The notes beneath the pieces are model-generated. The model worked only from the letters and a program-made list of their open reading frames with translations. It was not told the origin of the DNA and did not search any database. From positions 1-55,832 of the forward strand of contig NZ_FNVB01000019.1 in NCBI RefSeq assembly GCF_900108315.1: DNA of 55,832 nt, given 5' to 3'. Source of the stretch: Saccharopolyspora kobensis (GTDB taxonomy: Bacteria > Actinomycetota > Actinomycetes > Mycobacteriales > Pseudonocardiaceae). Every line of letters begins with the position of its first letter. Positions within the stretch are counted from its first letter, which is position 1. The position numbers and the translations under genes were made by a program. Below, piece after piece: positions 1-9,000 of this stretch.

Positions 1-185
1 CGGTGGCGGCCGGTTCGTTCGCGTTGGCGGCGTTCGGCTTCGACGTGGGCGATGAGCTGGTGGACCGTGAGTGCGCCTTCGCCGCTGCCGGAGTGCTGAG
101 GGCGGTGGGTGTTCCAGTAGATCGCGAGCAGGTAGAACGCGACGCCTGCGGTGATCATGATGATGCCGGGCAGTGCGGTGGCCAT
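1..185 (-). CDS. Small single-pass membrane protein, truncated by window edge
   Basis: The ATG at 185-183 opens a frame that runs off the left edge (61 codons visible). The start lies one base after the stop of the leftward gene at 187-438 and has a GGAG about 8 nt upstream, so the two are probably co-translated. The N-terminus is hydrophobic (about residues 3-23, one membrane segment). A polar tail follows, with the motif LTVHQLIAHVEAERRQRE. The protein at 46165-46494 has the same plan and a matching tail motif (YTVWHLIADVEAERHRD), so the two are paralogues in paralogous cassettes. No function is known to me. The end of the protein is not visible. Confidence 0.7.
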   Translation of the reverse strand, partial: MATALPGIIMITAGVAFYLLAIYWNTHRPQHSGSGEGALTVHQLIAHVEAERRQRERTGRH

Positions 186-186
186 G

Positions 187-438
187 TCAGTTGCTCCGTG
201 CGGTCGTGGTGGTGGGCAGTTCCCGGGCGATTCGGTGCGCTTCGGTGTTGCAGCTGTCGCAGGTGGGCCACAGCCAGCCGATCTCGGAGTTGTCGGCGAT
301 GACCTGCTCCCGGCACAGCGTCGCCACGGAAGTCCCGCTGGGATAGGCCAAAGCTCCCTCGGGCCGCCGGTCAGTGCTCGCATGCCGCTGCCCAGCAGCA
401 GGCACCCAGTGGAAGGGATATGGCTGGAAGACCTGCAT
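187..438 (-). CDS. Small Cys/His (putative zinc-binding) protein of XRE/DUF397 cassette
   Basis: 83 residues from the ATG at 438-436, chosen because GGAG lies 8 nt upstream; an in-frame ATG at 474 lies inside the candidate operator. The body carries the pattern His19, Cys42, Cys60-x2-Cys63 (RHA, TLC, PTCDSC) with a conserved-looking Trp before the CxxC pair. Two proteins at the other cassette (45864-46079 and 46635-46883) share the same H...C...CxxC spacing plan, which suggests one metal-binding microprotein family. It is divergent from the XRE regulator at 570 and followed after one base by a membrane microprotein. Zinc binding is inferred from ligands only, and no catalytic motif is seen. 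Confidence 0.7.
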   Translation of the reverse strand: MQVFQPYPFHWVPAAGQRHASTDRRPEGALAYPSGTSVATLCREQVIADNSEIGWLWPTCDSCNTEAHRIARELPTTTTARSN

Positions 439-464
439 GAACACCACTCCGGAATCGGATAGAA

Positions 465-510
465 ACTGGATCAATCAGGATCAGATCCAGCATGGTGGAT
501 CTGATCCAGT
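465..510. promoter_or_regulatory. Clustered GGATC inverted repeats, candidate operator
   Basis: Between the divergent small-protein gene (start 438) and the XRE gene (start 570) lie two 11-mers, GGATCAGATCC (478-488) and GGATCTGATCC (497-507). Each is palindromic around one base and they are reverse complements of each other. A further arm, ACTGGATCA (465-473), is exactly inverted at 502-510. This nested symmetry in the only intergenic space of the cassette fits autoregulatory binding by the XRE protein. Binding itself is inferred. Confidence 0.55.
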
Positions 511-569
511 CGGCACAATCGCTCGTCCAGGCGATCATCGGCGCTCGATCGCGTACCTAGGATTGGTTC

Positions 570-1424
570 ATGACCCGATCCAGGCCCGGCAACCCGAAGG
601 CCCGCACGCTGGGCGCGGAACTGCGGAAAGCACGAGAAGAAGCCGGGATCGGCGTCCGGGAACTGGCGCGGATACTCGGCTGCGCGCATGCGTGGGTAAC
701 ACGCAGTGAAGCGGGAACCCGCGTGGTTACAACAGAAGACGTAACGGCGATCGCGGTGGCGCTCGGTGTTCCGGGAGCAGAGCGGGAGAGGCTGGTCGAG
801 CTCGCCCGCGAAGACGGCGGCCCGGACTGGCTGCGAACCGGAATCCCCGGCGTGCACCAAGACCTGGCGACGCTCATCCAGTACGAGCGCACTGCCAGTG
901 CGATTGTTGAAGTTGCCCCGCTGGTCATTCCGGGCCTGCTGCAGACACCGGACTACACGCGGGCTGTCCTGGTCGACTGCTCACCCAGTGAGCTCGAAAC
1001 ACGTGCGGCTATGCGCGCCGCCCGGCGTGACATCCTCGGCAAGCGGAAGGCGCCGACTTTCGAGGCACTGATTCTGGAGAGTGTGCTGACGGCACCGCTC
1101 ATCGCTGCCGAAGCGATGGTCGACCAGTACCGGCACCTGCAGAAGATCGCCGATCTCGACAATGTGACCATCCGAGTCATCCCGACGCAGCCGCCGCGTT
1201 GGATGCCTGCGCACAGCGGCCAGTTCATGCTGTTCGAGTTCCCGAAGGCGCCACCTCTGGTGCACTTGGAACATCTGGGATTCGCAGCGTTCCTCACCTC
1301 ACCTGGTGTCGTAGCCACCTACGTGGATGCCGTAAGTACGCTCCGTGATGCATCGATGAGTCCGGAAGACTCGATGGAGTTCATCGCCGCCTGCATCGCC
1401 AGAGTTGAGGAGAACGCGCAGTGA
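570..1424 (+). CDS. XRE-family regulator with C-terminal DUF5753 domain (WhiJ-like)
   Basis: 284 residues. An N-terminal helix-turn-helix spans about residues 13-68 (LGAELRKAREEAGIGVRELARILG, with recognition helix around AWVTRSEAG). It is followed by a DUF5753 ligand/partner domain with the family hallmarks VIPGLLQTPDYTRAV and LVHLEHLG. This architecture is that of WhiJ-type developmental regulators of actinomycetes, which act together with a small DUF397 partner. Here the DUF397 gene overlaps its stop codon, so the pair is translationally coupled. The gene is divergent from a small Cys/His protein across a symmetrical operator-like region. A paralogue lies at 44902-45750. The signal sensed is unknown. 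Confidence 0.9.
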   Translation: MTRSRPGNPKARTLGAELRKAREEAGIGVRELARILGCAHAWVTRSEAGTRVVTTEDVTAIAVALGVPGAERERLVELAREDGGPDWLRTGIPGVHQDLATLIQYERTASAIVEVAPLVIPGLLQTPDYTRAVLVDCSPSELETRAAMRAARRDILGKRKAPTFEALILESVLTAPLIAAEAMVDQYRHLQKIADLDNVTIRVIPTQPPRWMPAHSGQFMLFEFPKAPPLVHLEHLGFAAFLTSPGVVATYVDAVSTLRDASMSPEDSMEFIAACIARVEENAQ

Positions 1425-1615
1425 TGGAACAGCCAACTGGATGGCGCAAGTCTCGCTACTCAAGCAACAACACCGCATGCGTCGAGGTCGGTGCGTTAGC
1501 CGACGGTGCTGCGGTGCGCGATACCAAGGACCGTGCCGCCGGGTTCTTCGTGGCTGATCGTGGGCAGTGGTCGGCGTTCGTCTCGGCCGTGAAGGCCGGT
1601 CGGTTCGAGCGGTGA
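1421..1615 (+). CDS. DUF397 protein (BldB-like small partner)
   Basis: 64 residues or 63: GTG 1421 and ATG 1424 are both in frame, and the ATG overlaps the upstream stop (TGATG). Family landmarks are WRKSRYSSNNTACVEVG at the N-terminus, VRDTKDR in the middle and WSAFVSAVKAGRFE at the end. DUF397 proteins include BldB and the small partners of WhiJ-type regulators and are thought to modulate their XRE partner. Translational coupling to the regulator at 570-1424 supports this. A strong bidirectional hairpin follows. Confidence 0.9.
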   Translation: MMEQPTGWRKSRYSSNNTACVEVGALADGAAVRDTKDRAAGFFVADRGQWSAFVSAVKAGRFER

Positions 1616-1642
1616 TGTCGCCCCGACTCCGTCGGGGAAAGC

Positions 1643-1686
1643 GAAGGGCGCCTTCGATCCGGTTGTGCCGGTCGAAGGCGCCCTTC
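1643..1686. terminator. Bidirectional hairpin terminator
   Basis: A perfect 15-bp stem (1643-1657 with 1672-1686) and a 14-nt loop lie between the convergent DUF397 and ABC ATPase genes. Confidence 0.8.
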
Positions 1687-1696
1687 GGCTGTTTCG

Positions 1697-2716
1697 TCAG
1701 TTGCGCTTGGCGGTTTCGGCCGCTTCGGCCTGCTCCGCTTCAGCCCACTGCTTCGCCGTCGACTTCTCCGCGTCGTCCGCGGACTTCTCGTCGGCGTCCG
1801 ACGTCTGCTCGTCCACATCGGACTCCGCCGCCGAGTCGGCTGCCGCCTCCGCAGGCTTCTCGTCGGCCTCCGCCTCCGGCGTCGCCGCCTCGGCCTCCGG
1901 CTCCGGTGCCTCCGCCGCCTCCGGCTTGGGGGCCGCTGCGGTGCGGACGTCGAGGAGGCGGGCCACCTCGCTGCGGAGGTGGACGAAGGTCTCCGACTCG
2001 CGGGTGGTGATCTGGTCGCGCTCGTCGCCGAGCGGGATCTCCAGGTCCGCCACCACGCTGGCCGGGGACTTCGACAGCACGAACACCCGGTCCGCCAGGT
2101 AGATGCTCTCGTCGATGTCGTGGGTGACCAGCAGGACCGTGCTGTCGAACTGCTTGCGCACCCGCAGCAGCAGGTCCTCCAGCTCGAAGCGGGTCTGGGC
2201 GTCCACCGAGGCGAACGGCTCGTCCATCAGCAGCAGGGCCGGGCGGCAGGCCAGCGCGCGGGCGATCGACACCCGCTGCTGCATGCCGCCGGAGAGCTGC
2301 CACGGGTACTTCTTCGCCGCCGCCGACAGCCCCACCCACTCGAGCACCTCGTCGGCGCGCTCGCGCCGCTCGGCCTTGCTCACGCCGCGGGAGCGCAGCG
2401 GGAACTCCACGTTGGATCGCACCGACAGCCAGGGGAACAGCGAGCGGCTGTAGTCCTGGAACACCACGGCCAGGTCCTCGGGCACGCCGTTGACCGGGGA
2501 GCCGTTGAGCTGCACCTTGCCGCTGGTCGGCTTGATCAGCCCGGAGATGGAGCGCAGCATGGTCGACTTGCCGCAGCCGGACGGGCCGACGATGCAGGCC
2601 AGCTCACCGGTGCGAACCTGGAAGGTCAGGTCGGCGATGGCCTGGTGGCCGTTCGCGCCCCCGTAGCGGTGGCCGAGCCCGGAGACTTCCAGCATGGTCT
2701 TGGTTTCGGTCTTCAC
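1697..2716 (-). CDS. ABC transporter ATPase, nitrate/sulfonate/taurine class, with acidic C-terminal tail
   Basis: 339 residues from GTG 2716 with GGAGG 8 nt upstream. It has Walker A GPSGCGKST (44-52), Q-loop VFQDYSRSLFPW, signature LSGGM (141-145), Walker B LLLMDEP (161-167) and His199 of the H-loop. The catalytic part resembles SsuB/TauB/NrtD and couples ATP hydrolysis to the two permeases encoded upstream. From about residue 262 it carries an unusual ~75-residue tail of Ala, Glu and Asp with almost no hydrophobics, ending in AKRN. Family members normally stop near residue 260, so the tail is an addition of unknown role. It is the last gene of the leftward operon. The substrate cannot be read from sequence. 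Confidence 0.9.
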   Translation of the reverse strand: MKTETKTMLEVSGLGHRYGGANGHQAIADLTFQVRTGELACIVGPSGCGKSTMLRSISGLIKPTSGKVQLNGSPVNGVPEDLAVVFQDYSRSLFPWLSVRSNVEFPLRSRGVSKAERRERADEVLEWVGLSAAAKKYPWQLSGGMQQRVSIARALACRPALLLMDEPFASVDAQTRFELEDLLLRVRKQFDSTVLLVTHDIDESIYLADRVFVLSKSPASVVADLEIPLGDERDQITTRESETFVHLRSEVARLLDVRTAAAPKPEAAEAPEPEAEAATPEAEADEKPAEAAADSAAESDVDEQTSDADEKSADDAEKSTAKQWAEAEQAEAAETAKRN

Positions 2717-2719
2717 GAT

Positions 2720-3514
2720 TCAGCCTCCGACTACGTTCGCCGACGGTTGCCAGCTCAGCGCGCGGCGCTCCACCGCGAGCAGCAGGGTGTTCAGCAGGTA
2801 TCCGAGCACGCCCAGCAGGACGATGCCCGCCCACATGGCGGGCAGGTCGAACGCCCGCTGGTCGAAGATCAGCCGGTAGCCGATGCCGTTGGTGGAGCCG
2901 ACCAGCTCCGAGACGACCATCAGCACCAGCGCCAGCGACAGGCTCACCCGCAGCCCGGCGAAGATCTTCGGGGTCGCGGCGGGCAGCACCACGCCGAACA
3001 CCCAGTGCGAGCGCGGGATCCGGAACGACCGGGCGGTGTCCACCTTGACCTGGTCGACCGAGCGCACGCCGTCCACCGTGTTGAGCAGGATCGGCCACAT
3101 CACGCCGAAGACGATCACGGTGATCTGCATCTCGGTGCCGATGCCCAGCAGCACCAGGAACACCGGGACCAGCACCGGCGGCGGGATGGCCCGCATGAAC
3201 GCCATCAGCGGTCCGAAGTAGTCCATCCCGGTGCGGGAGCGGCCGAGCAGCGTGCCCAGCCCGACGCCGACGACCACCGCGATCAGCCAGCCGGCGAACA
3301 CCCGGCCGAGGCTGGCGAGCAGGTCGCTGAAGACCTCGTCGGTCAGGAACAGCGAGGACGCCGGTCCGCTGAACCACTTCTGGCCGGCGGCTTCCAGGAT
3401 CCGCGTCGGCGGCGGGAAGAACGGGTTCTGCGCGAAGCGCGTCGCCAGCTCCCACAGCACGATCGCGATGATGAAGACCAGCCAGCGGCGCAAAAATCCC
3501 TGAACCTTGTTCAC
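2720..3514 (-). CDS. ABC transporter permease (second), nitrate/sulfonate/taurine class
   Basis: 264 residues from GTG 3514, which overlaps the stop of the preceding permease by 4 nt (GTGA). About six membrane segments are visible. The EAA-type cytoplasmic loop (VDTARSFRIPRSHWVFGVVLPAATPKIF) contacts the ATPase. The N-terminal FFPPPTRILEA motif is typical of SsuC/TauC/NrtB permeases. Longer in-frame readings upstream are not coding because the first permease occupies that stretch. It probably forms a heterodimeric channel with the 3511-4278 product; having two different permeases is less common in this class than one homodimer. Confidence 0.9.
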   Translation of the reverse strand: MNKVQGFLRRWLVFIIAIVLWELATRFAQNPFFPPPTRILEAAGQKWFSGPASSLFLTDEVFSDLLASLGRVFAGWLIAVVVGVGLGTLLGRSRTGMDYFGPLMAFMRAIPPPVLVPVFLVLLGIGTEMQITVIVFGVMWPILLNTVDGVRSVDQVKVDTARSFRIPRSHWVFGVVLPAATPKIFAGLRVSLSLALVLMVVSELVGSTNGIGYRLIFDQRAFDLPAMWAGIVLLGVLGYLLNTLLLAVERRALSWQPSANVVGG

Positions 3515-4278
3515 GCTGCCTCCCGATCGACCGTGCTCCAGCGCAGGCCGCGCTTGTGCAGCAGTTCCAGCGCCTCGTTGATCAGGTAGCCGATGATGCC
3601 CGCGACCAGCGTGCCCGCCATGACCAGGTCCATCCGGCCCGCGCCGGAGCTGGCGTCGAGCACGAAGTTGCCCAGGCCGCTGCTGCCGCCCGCCAGGAAC
3701 TCGGTGCTGACCACCAGGATCAGCGCCACCGCGGCGGACATCCGGATGCCGGTGAGCACGAACGGCGCCGCGTTGGGCAGCGCCACGGTGAACATCACGC
3801 GACCGCGGCCGAGCCCGAACGAGCGGGCGGTGTCGACCATGACCGGGTCGATCTCGTCCAGCGCGTAGATGGTGTTGAACAGGATCGGCCACACCGCGGC
3901 GTACACCGCGAGCGTGATCTTGGTCTCCGGCCCCGCGCCGACCAGCACGATCGCCAGCGGGATCAGCGCCACCGACGGGATCGGGCGGAGGAACTCGATG
4001 ATCGAGCGGGTGGCCACCCGGATGCTGCGGACGCTGCCCAGCAGCAGTCCGGCCGGGACGGCGATCGCGATGGCGATGCCCAGCGAGATCGCCCAGGCCA
4101 GCACGCTGGCGATCACGTCGAGCAGGAAGTTCCGGTCGCCGAGCAGCTCGACGAGCCTCATGAGCACTGTGGACGGTGGCGGAAAGTATTGCTGGGGAAC
4201 GGTTCCGGACCAGCTGAAGGCTTCCCAGACGAGCAGGAAGCCCAGCAGCCCGAGCAGTCCCCGGAGTGTTTTCGTCAT
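3511..4278 (-). CDS. ABC transporter permease (first), nitrate/sulfonate/taurine class
   Basis: 255 residues with about six membrane helices. YFPPPSTVL follows the first helix, and the EAA loop reads VDTARSFGLGRGRVMFTVALPNAAPFV. It is a paralogue of the next gene, with which it overlaps by 4 nt. The 208-bp gap from the upstream binding-protein gene contains a strong hairpin, which could lower membrane-component expression relative to the binding protein. It belongs to the BPD_transp_1 family; the substrate is not predictable beyond the class. Confidence 0.9.
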   Translation of the reverse strand: MTKTLRGLLGLLGFLLVWEAFSWSGTVPQQYFPPPSTVLMRLVELLGDRNFLLDVIASVLAWAISLGIAIAIAVPAGLLLGSVRSIRVATRSIIEFLRPIPSVALIPLAIVLVGAGPETKITLAVYAAVWPILFNTIYALDEIDPVMVDTARSFGLGRGRVMFTVALPNAAPFVLTGIRMSAAVALILVVSTEFLAGGSSGLGNFVLDASSGAGRMDLVMAGTLVAGIIGYLINEALELLHKRGLRWSTVDREAA

Positions 4279-4440
4279 TTCCCGATATCAGCTCTGTGGT
4301 GGTGCGCCCGGCGGTTTTCGTCGGTGTGCGCGAATTGCAGCATTCGTGGTGGGAGGTGCGGTCCTCGGGGCGGACCTTGAACGGCGAACGGCAACGCGGT
4401 GCCAATTCCCGGGAAACCCCAGGAGAACCGGAGCGGGCGG

Positions 4441-4473
4441 GAGAGCGGAATCGCGCTCGGCGATTCCGCTCTC
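4441..4473 (-). terminator. Intra-operon hairpin (attenuator or mRNA stabiliser)
   Basis: A perfect 14-bp stem (4441-4454 with 4460-4473) and 5-nt loop lie 14 nt beyond the stop of the binding-protein gene and before the permease genes. There is no T-run. This placement is common where the binding protein is made in excess. Confidence 0.6.
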
Positions 4474-4486
4474 ACCGCCGGTCGGT

Positions 4487-5494
4487 TCACGCCTTGGGGG
4501 TGACGATCATCTCTTCGACGTTGATGTCGGTGTTGATGAAGCCGAACTGCTTCATCAGGCGCGGCACGCGCTGCAGGCGGGTCGCGTCGGCGTGGGAGTT
4601 GAACTTCAGCAGCGTGATGATCGCCGCCGTCTCCTTGTCGATCTTCGCGAACTCCGGCAGCAGCGGCTCGATCTTGCTGCGGTCCTGCGCCTCGGCGACC
4701 GCGCGGTCCATCACCTTCTGGAACGCGGCGACGGTCTTGGGGTGCTCGTCGACGAACTTCGCGGTCGCGCCGTAGCCGGTCAGCGGCAGGTCCTCCAGCG
4801 GGCCGGTGGCGGTGTCGACCACCGGGATCGCGCCGTTGCGGGCGGCCATGGTGAGGAAGGGCTCGGTGACGATCGCGGCGTCGACGCGGCCCTGGTCCAG
4901 CGCGGCGGGCATGTTCATGAACGGCACCGGGGTGAGCTCGGCCTTGCTGAAGTCCACGCCGTGGGCGTCCAGGGTGGCCTTGACCAGCAGCTCGGTGATG
5001 GTGCCCGGACCGCTGATGGCGATCTTCTTGTCCGTCAGGTCCTGCGGCTTGCGGATGTTGGTCTTCGGCGAGGTCATGATCACCGTGCTGTTCGGCGTGG
5101 CCGAGGCGCAGTCGGCGACGATCCGCAGCGGCGCGGTGCCGCTGGCCTGAGCGGTGAAGAACGGCACGTAGCTGCTGTAGGTGATGTCGTAGTCGCCGCC
5201 GATGGTGCTGGCCAGCGCGGCGCTACCGTCGTTGGCGTTGACGATCTCGACGTTGAGGCCGACTTCCTGGAAGTAGCCGTTCTTCACGGCCAGGTGCAGC
5301 GGCGCCAGGTCGTTGATCGGCAGCGCGCCGACCCGCAGGTTCTGCTTCTCGACCAGGTCGTTCCCACCGCTGTCCCCTTGCGACCCGCCGAGGAGTCCGC
5401 AGCCGCTCGTACCCAGCAGCGCGCCGGCGGTGACGGCTCCGCCTGCGAGTTTCAGCAGGCTCCTGCGGGGGAGGGCGCGGTGGACGGGGCTCAT
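4487..5494 (-). CDS. ABC transporter substrate-binding lipoprotein, SsuA/TauA/NrtA-like
   Basis: 335 residues from ATG 5494, preferred over upstream in-frame starts because GAGGAGG lies 5 nt before it. The N-terminus has twin arginines (RRSLLKLAGGA) followed by a lipobox TSGC with Cys32, so Tat export and lipid anchoring are likely. The mature part has the NMT1/SsuA-like two-lobe fold: LRVGALPINDLAPLHLAVKNG near the start and GRVDAAIVTEPF in the second lobe. It is first in the operon with two permeases and an ATPase. Candidate ligands are sulfonates, taurine, nitrate or a related small anion; thiamine precursors are a less likely alternative. Confidence 0.85.
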   Translation of the reverse strand: MSPVHRALPRRSLLKLAGGAVTAGALLGTSGCGLLGGSQGDSGGNDLVEKQNLRVGALPINDLAPLHLAVKNGYFQEVGLNVEIVNANDGSAALASTIGGDYDITYSSYVPFFTAQASGTAPLRIVADCASATPNSTVIMTSPKTNIRKPQDLTDKKIAISGPGTITELLVKATLDAHGVDFSKAELTPVPFMNMPAALDQGRVDAAIVTEPFLTMAARNGAIPVVDTATGPLEDLPLTGYGATAKFVDEHPKTVAAFQKVMDRAVAEAQDRSKIEPLLPEFAKIDKETAAIITLLKFNSHADATRLQRVPRLMKQFGFINTDINVEEMIVTPKA

Positions 5495-6055
5495 GTGTTC
5501 CTCCTCGGATACGGGGTGCGACATGGTGCGAAAACCGCGCCGGGTTGTCCGGTGCGCGACAACCGAGCGCATGCATGCCCCTTGATGCGCTGTGTCCGGT
5601 TGGCGGTACCGATGATCACCGGCTGCTCAGATGCGGGTGAGGAGCAGTCGGCGCGCCCCCGGCGGTGCGGTGGCGGTGGCGGGGCACCCGAACTGTAGAA
5701 CTTTCACTAAACGCCCACAACCAGCTGTAACTAGCTCGTTGTCACACTATTGGCCCAAATGTTGTTCATACCACTCGACCGTGTGATGAACGCCTGCGTT
5801 GGGGGCCTGACTTGTGACGCCCAGTTAAGTATAGTCTCGCCCGTCGAGGTGACTGGCCTCTTGCTTCGGGGGATGCACGTTGTGACCAGGGAGTGTGATG
5901 GCAAGCCCGGCTGACAGAGTCAGGGTCTGCGGCTGCTCGGCGCGAGCCGGGGAATCGTCGGCCCGCTCGTGGGTTCTCGGCGTGGCGACGCCGGTTCGCG
6001 GGCGCACTCCCAGCACGATGATCAACACCGCCGCGGAGCGGAGAGGTAGCCGTCC
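5495..6055. promoter_or_regulatory. Divergent intergenic region, ABC importer / conservon
   Basis: 561 bases without a convincing gene. They separate the leftward importer operon from the rightward conservon. The stretch 5690-5790 is clearly AT-richer than its surroundings (for example AGCTGTAACTAGCTCG) and is the likely site of both promoters. I found no TPP, SAM or other riboswitch pattern here. GGAGAGG just upstream of 6056 is the ribosome-binding site of the kinase gene. Confidence 0.5.
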
Positions 6056-9000
6056 GTGGCGGTGACGCACATGTCCGCCGCAGCGCAGGAAACAGGGATG
6101 CTCAACAACGACCCCGACACCGGAGCCGATGCGCCCCCGGGAGCCACCCGCACCAAGAAGTGGTGGCTGCGCAACTGGCGCCTCCGGTACAAGATGGCCG
6201 CCGTCCTGCTCGTGCCGACGTTGGCCGCACTGGCTGTCGGTGGCATCCGCGTCTACGACGGCCTGACCACCCAGACCCGGCTGAGCACCATCGTCGAGCA
6301 GGTCGAACTCGCTCAGCAGGCCGCCGACCTCACCCACGAGCTCCAGCGCGAGCGCGACTTCGCGGTCGTGTTCACCACCGTCAAGGGCACCGCAGGCGGC
6401 CAGAAGGCGGCCGACGACTACGCGGCGCAGAGCCGCAAGGTCGACGAGGCCGTCTCGAAGCTGAGCGGTTTCGAGGCCCGCGTTGGCGAGTTCTCGCCAG
6501 AAGTTCGCGACTCGTACGAAAGCGCGATGCACCGCGTCGGCAGCCTCGGCGCCCTGCGCGGCACCATCAACGCGAACTTCACCAGCCCGCAGACGCTGGT
6601 CGTTTACAACTCGGTCGTCGACAACCTGCTGCAGATCAACCGCACGGTCGCCACGGCCGCGGTGAACACGCAGGTCAGCCAGACCGCGCGAGCCTCCGAG
6701 GCGCTGGGCCGGGCCAAGGAGCAGCTCGCCCAGCAGCGCTCGATCCTGCTCAGCGCCGCGCTGCGCGACCGGTTCCTCACCGGCCAGACCGAGGCGATGC
6801 GCGCCGCCGACGCCCGGTTCGAGGCCGCCTACAGCGAGTTCCTCAACTCCGCGAACCCCGAGCAGCAGGCCCTCTACGCGGCCCGCGTCGCCGGCGCCGC
6901 GGTCGACACCACCGAGCAGATCGAGCAGACCGCGCTGATCACCGCGGAACGCGACCAGTCCGCCTCGCTGGGCGTCCCCGCGCAGGACTGGGGCGCCGCC
7001 GCCGGCGAGCGGACCGACCTGGTGCGCTCGGTCGAGGAATCGGTGCTCACCGACTTCCACGAGGACGCCACCGAGCTGGCCGACTCCGCGTGGTGGGCGC
7101 TGATCCGCGACTCCGCCCTGCTGGCGCTGCTGCTGGTCGTCGCCTTCGGCGTGGCGGCGTTCATCGCCCGCTCGATGCTGCGCCCGCTGCGCACCCTGCG
7201 CTACAGCGCGCTGGAGATCGCCCAGCAGAGCCTGCCGGACGCGATCAGCCGGGTGAACGAGAACCCGAGCACGGCCAGCCAGGTCACCGTGCCGCCGGTT
7301 CCGGTGCACACCAACGAGGAGATCGGGCAGGTCGCCCGCACCTTCGACACGGTCAACCAGCAGGCGCTGCGACTGGCCTCCGAGCAGGCGCTGCTGCGGA
7401 ACAACATCAACGACCTGTTCGTCAACCTCGCCCGCCGCAGCCAGACGCTGGTGCAGCGCCAGCTCTCGCTGATCGACCGGCTGGAGCAGGACGAGCAGGA
7501 CCCGGACCAGCTGAGCAGCCTGTTCGAGCTGGACCACCTGGCCACCCGCATGCGGCGGAACAACGAGAACCTGCTGATCCTCGGCGGCACCGACCTCACC
7601 CGCCGGATGATGCGCCCGGTGCCGCTCAACGAGGTCCTCGGCGCCGCGGTGTCCGAGGTCGAGCAGTACGCCCGGATCGCCGTGGTGGACACGCTGGACC
7701 TGGCCATCCAGGGCCGCGTGGTCAACGACTTCGTGCACCTGGTCGCCGAGCTGCTGGAGAACGCCACGGTGTTCTCCAACCCGGACACCGAGGTCACCGT
7801 CCGCGCCGCCTACCGCAGGCAGGAACTCGTCATCGAGATCCGCGACCGCGGCGTGGGCATCGACGCCGAGGAGATCGACGACATCAACGAGCGGCTCACC
7901 CGGCCGCCGGAGATCGACGTCGCGGTGTCCCGCCGGATGGGTCTGTTCGTGGTCGGCCAGCTGTCCCGCCGCCACGACATCCGCGTCGAGCTGCAGAACA
8001 ACGACGGCCTGGAGGGCGGCGCGACCGCCACGGTCCGGCTCTCCGGCGAATTCGTGGTGCAGATCACCCCGGACGGCCCGATGCCGATGCCCGACATGCC
8101 GCGCGGCCGGGGCGACGAGCGCCGCGACTCGCTCGGCGAGACCGGCACGCACCTCGGGCTGGCCGCCGCGTTCGGCGGTCGCTCCGAGCCGCCCACCGAG
8201 CGCGCCCCGCTGCCGCAGCTCAGCCTGGACCAGCCGACCGCCTTCACCCCGGAACCGGAACCGGAGCCCGAACCGGAGGAATCCGGCACCGAGCTGTCGA
8301 CCCAGTACTCGGTGACGCTGTCCTCCGGCGATTCGTTCGGCGCCACCGACGTCCCCCGGTGGGAGGATGAACAGGCGCCCGCGGCCGACGACGTCCGCGC
8401 CGAGGAGTGGCCGAGCGCCGAGGTCCCCGACGGGCAGTGCGGGGTCCCCGCAAGCCCGGCCGATCTCTTCCACAGCCCGTTCGAGGCGGAGAAGACCGCG
8501 AAGTTCACCCCGACGGAGTTCCCGTCCGAGCTGGACGAACCGGCGCACAACGGCAGCGCGCTGAACGGGGCGACCCCCGAGCGCGCCGCCGACAACGGAA
8601 CCCGGCAGGACGCGTTCCCGGACACCTTCGCCCGAGAAGGGAGCCCGGTCCAGGGCACCCCTGGCCCGTCGCCGGCGTTCGCCGACGACGAGCCGAGAGG
8701 GGCTTCCTGGGAGATGGACGACGCGCCGACGCAACGCCTGCCGATCTACGAAGCCGTGCTCTCGCAGTGGTTCCGCGAGTCCGACGGGGACGATTCGCCG
8801 CTGGGCGCCGAGGCCAAGCCGACGCCGCCCGCACCGTCCCCGGCCGCCGAGCCGGAGCCGGCCGCCGAACCGGTGGCCGAGCCCGTCGCGGAGGTCCCGC
8901 GCACCACCGCGCCCGACCCCGGCTGGGGCGGCGCCGACGTCGGCTGGAAGGCGGCCGAAGCGCTGCTGCAGTCGCCGGAGGTCCAGGAGACCACCGCGGC

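Noticed and set aside
1979..3589. 536-residue rightward frame antisense to the ABC genes
   Set aside because: His/Gln/Arg-rich shadow of the ATPase and permease genes; no recognisable motif.
5495..5700. TPP or other riboswitch ahead of the ABC binding protein
   Set aside because: None of the conserved blocks of the TPP element (CUGAGA, ACCUGAUC-like) or other known classes was found.
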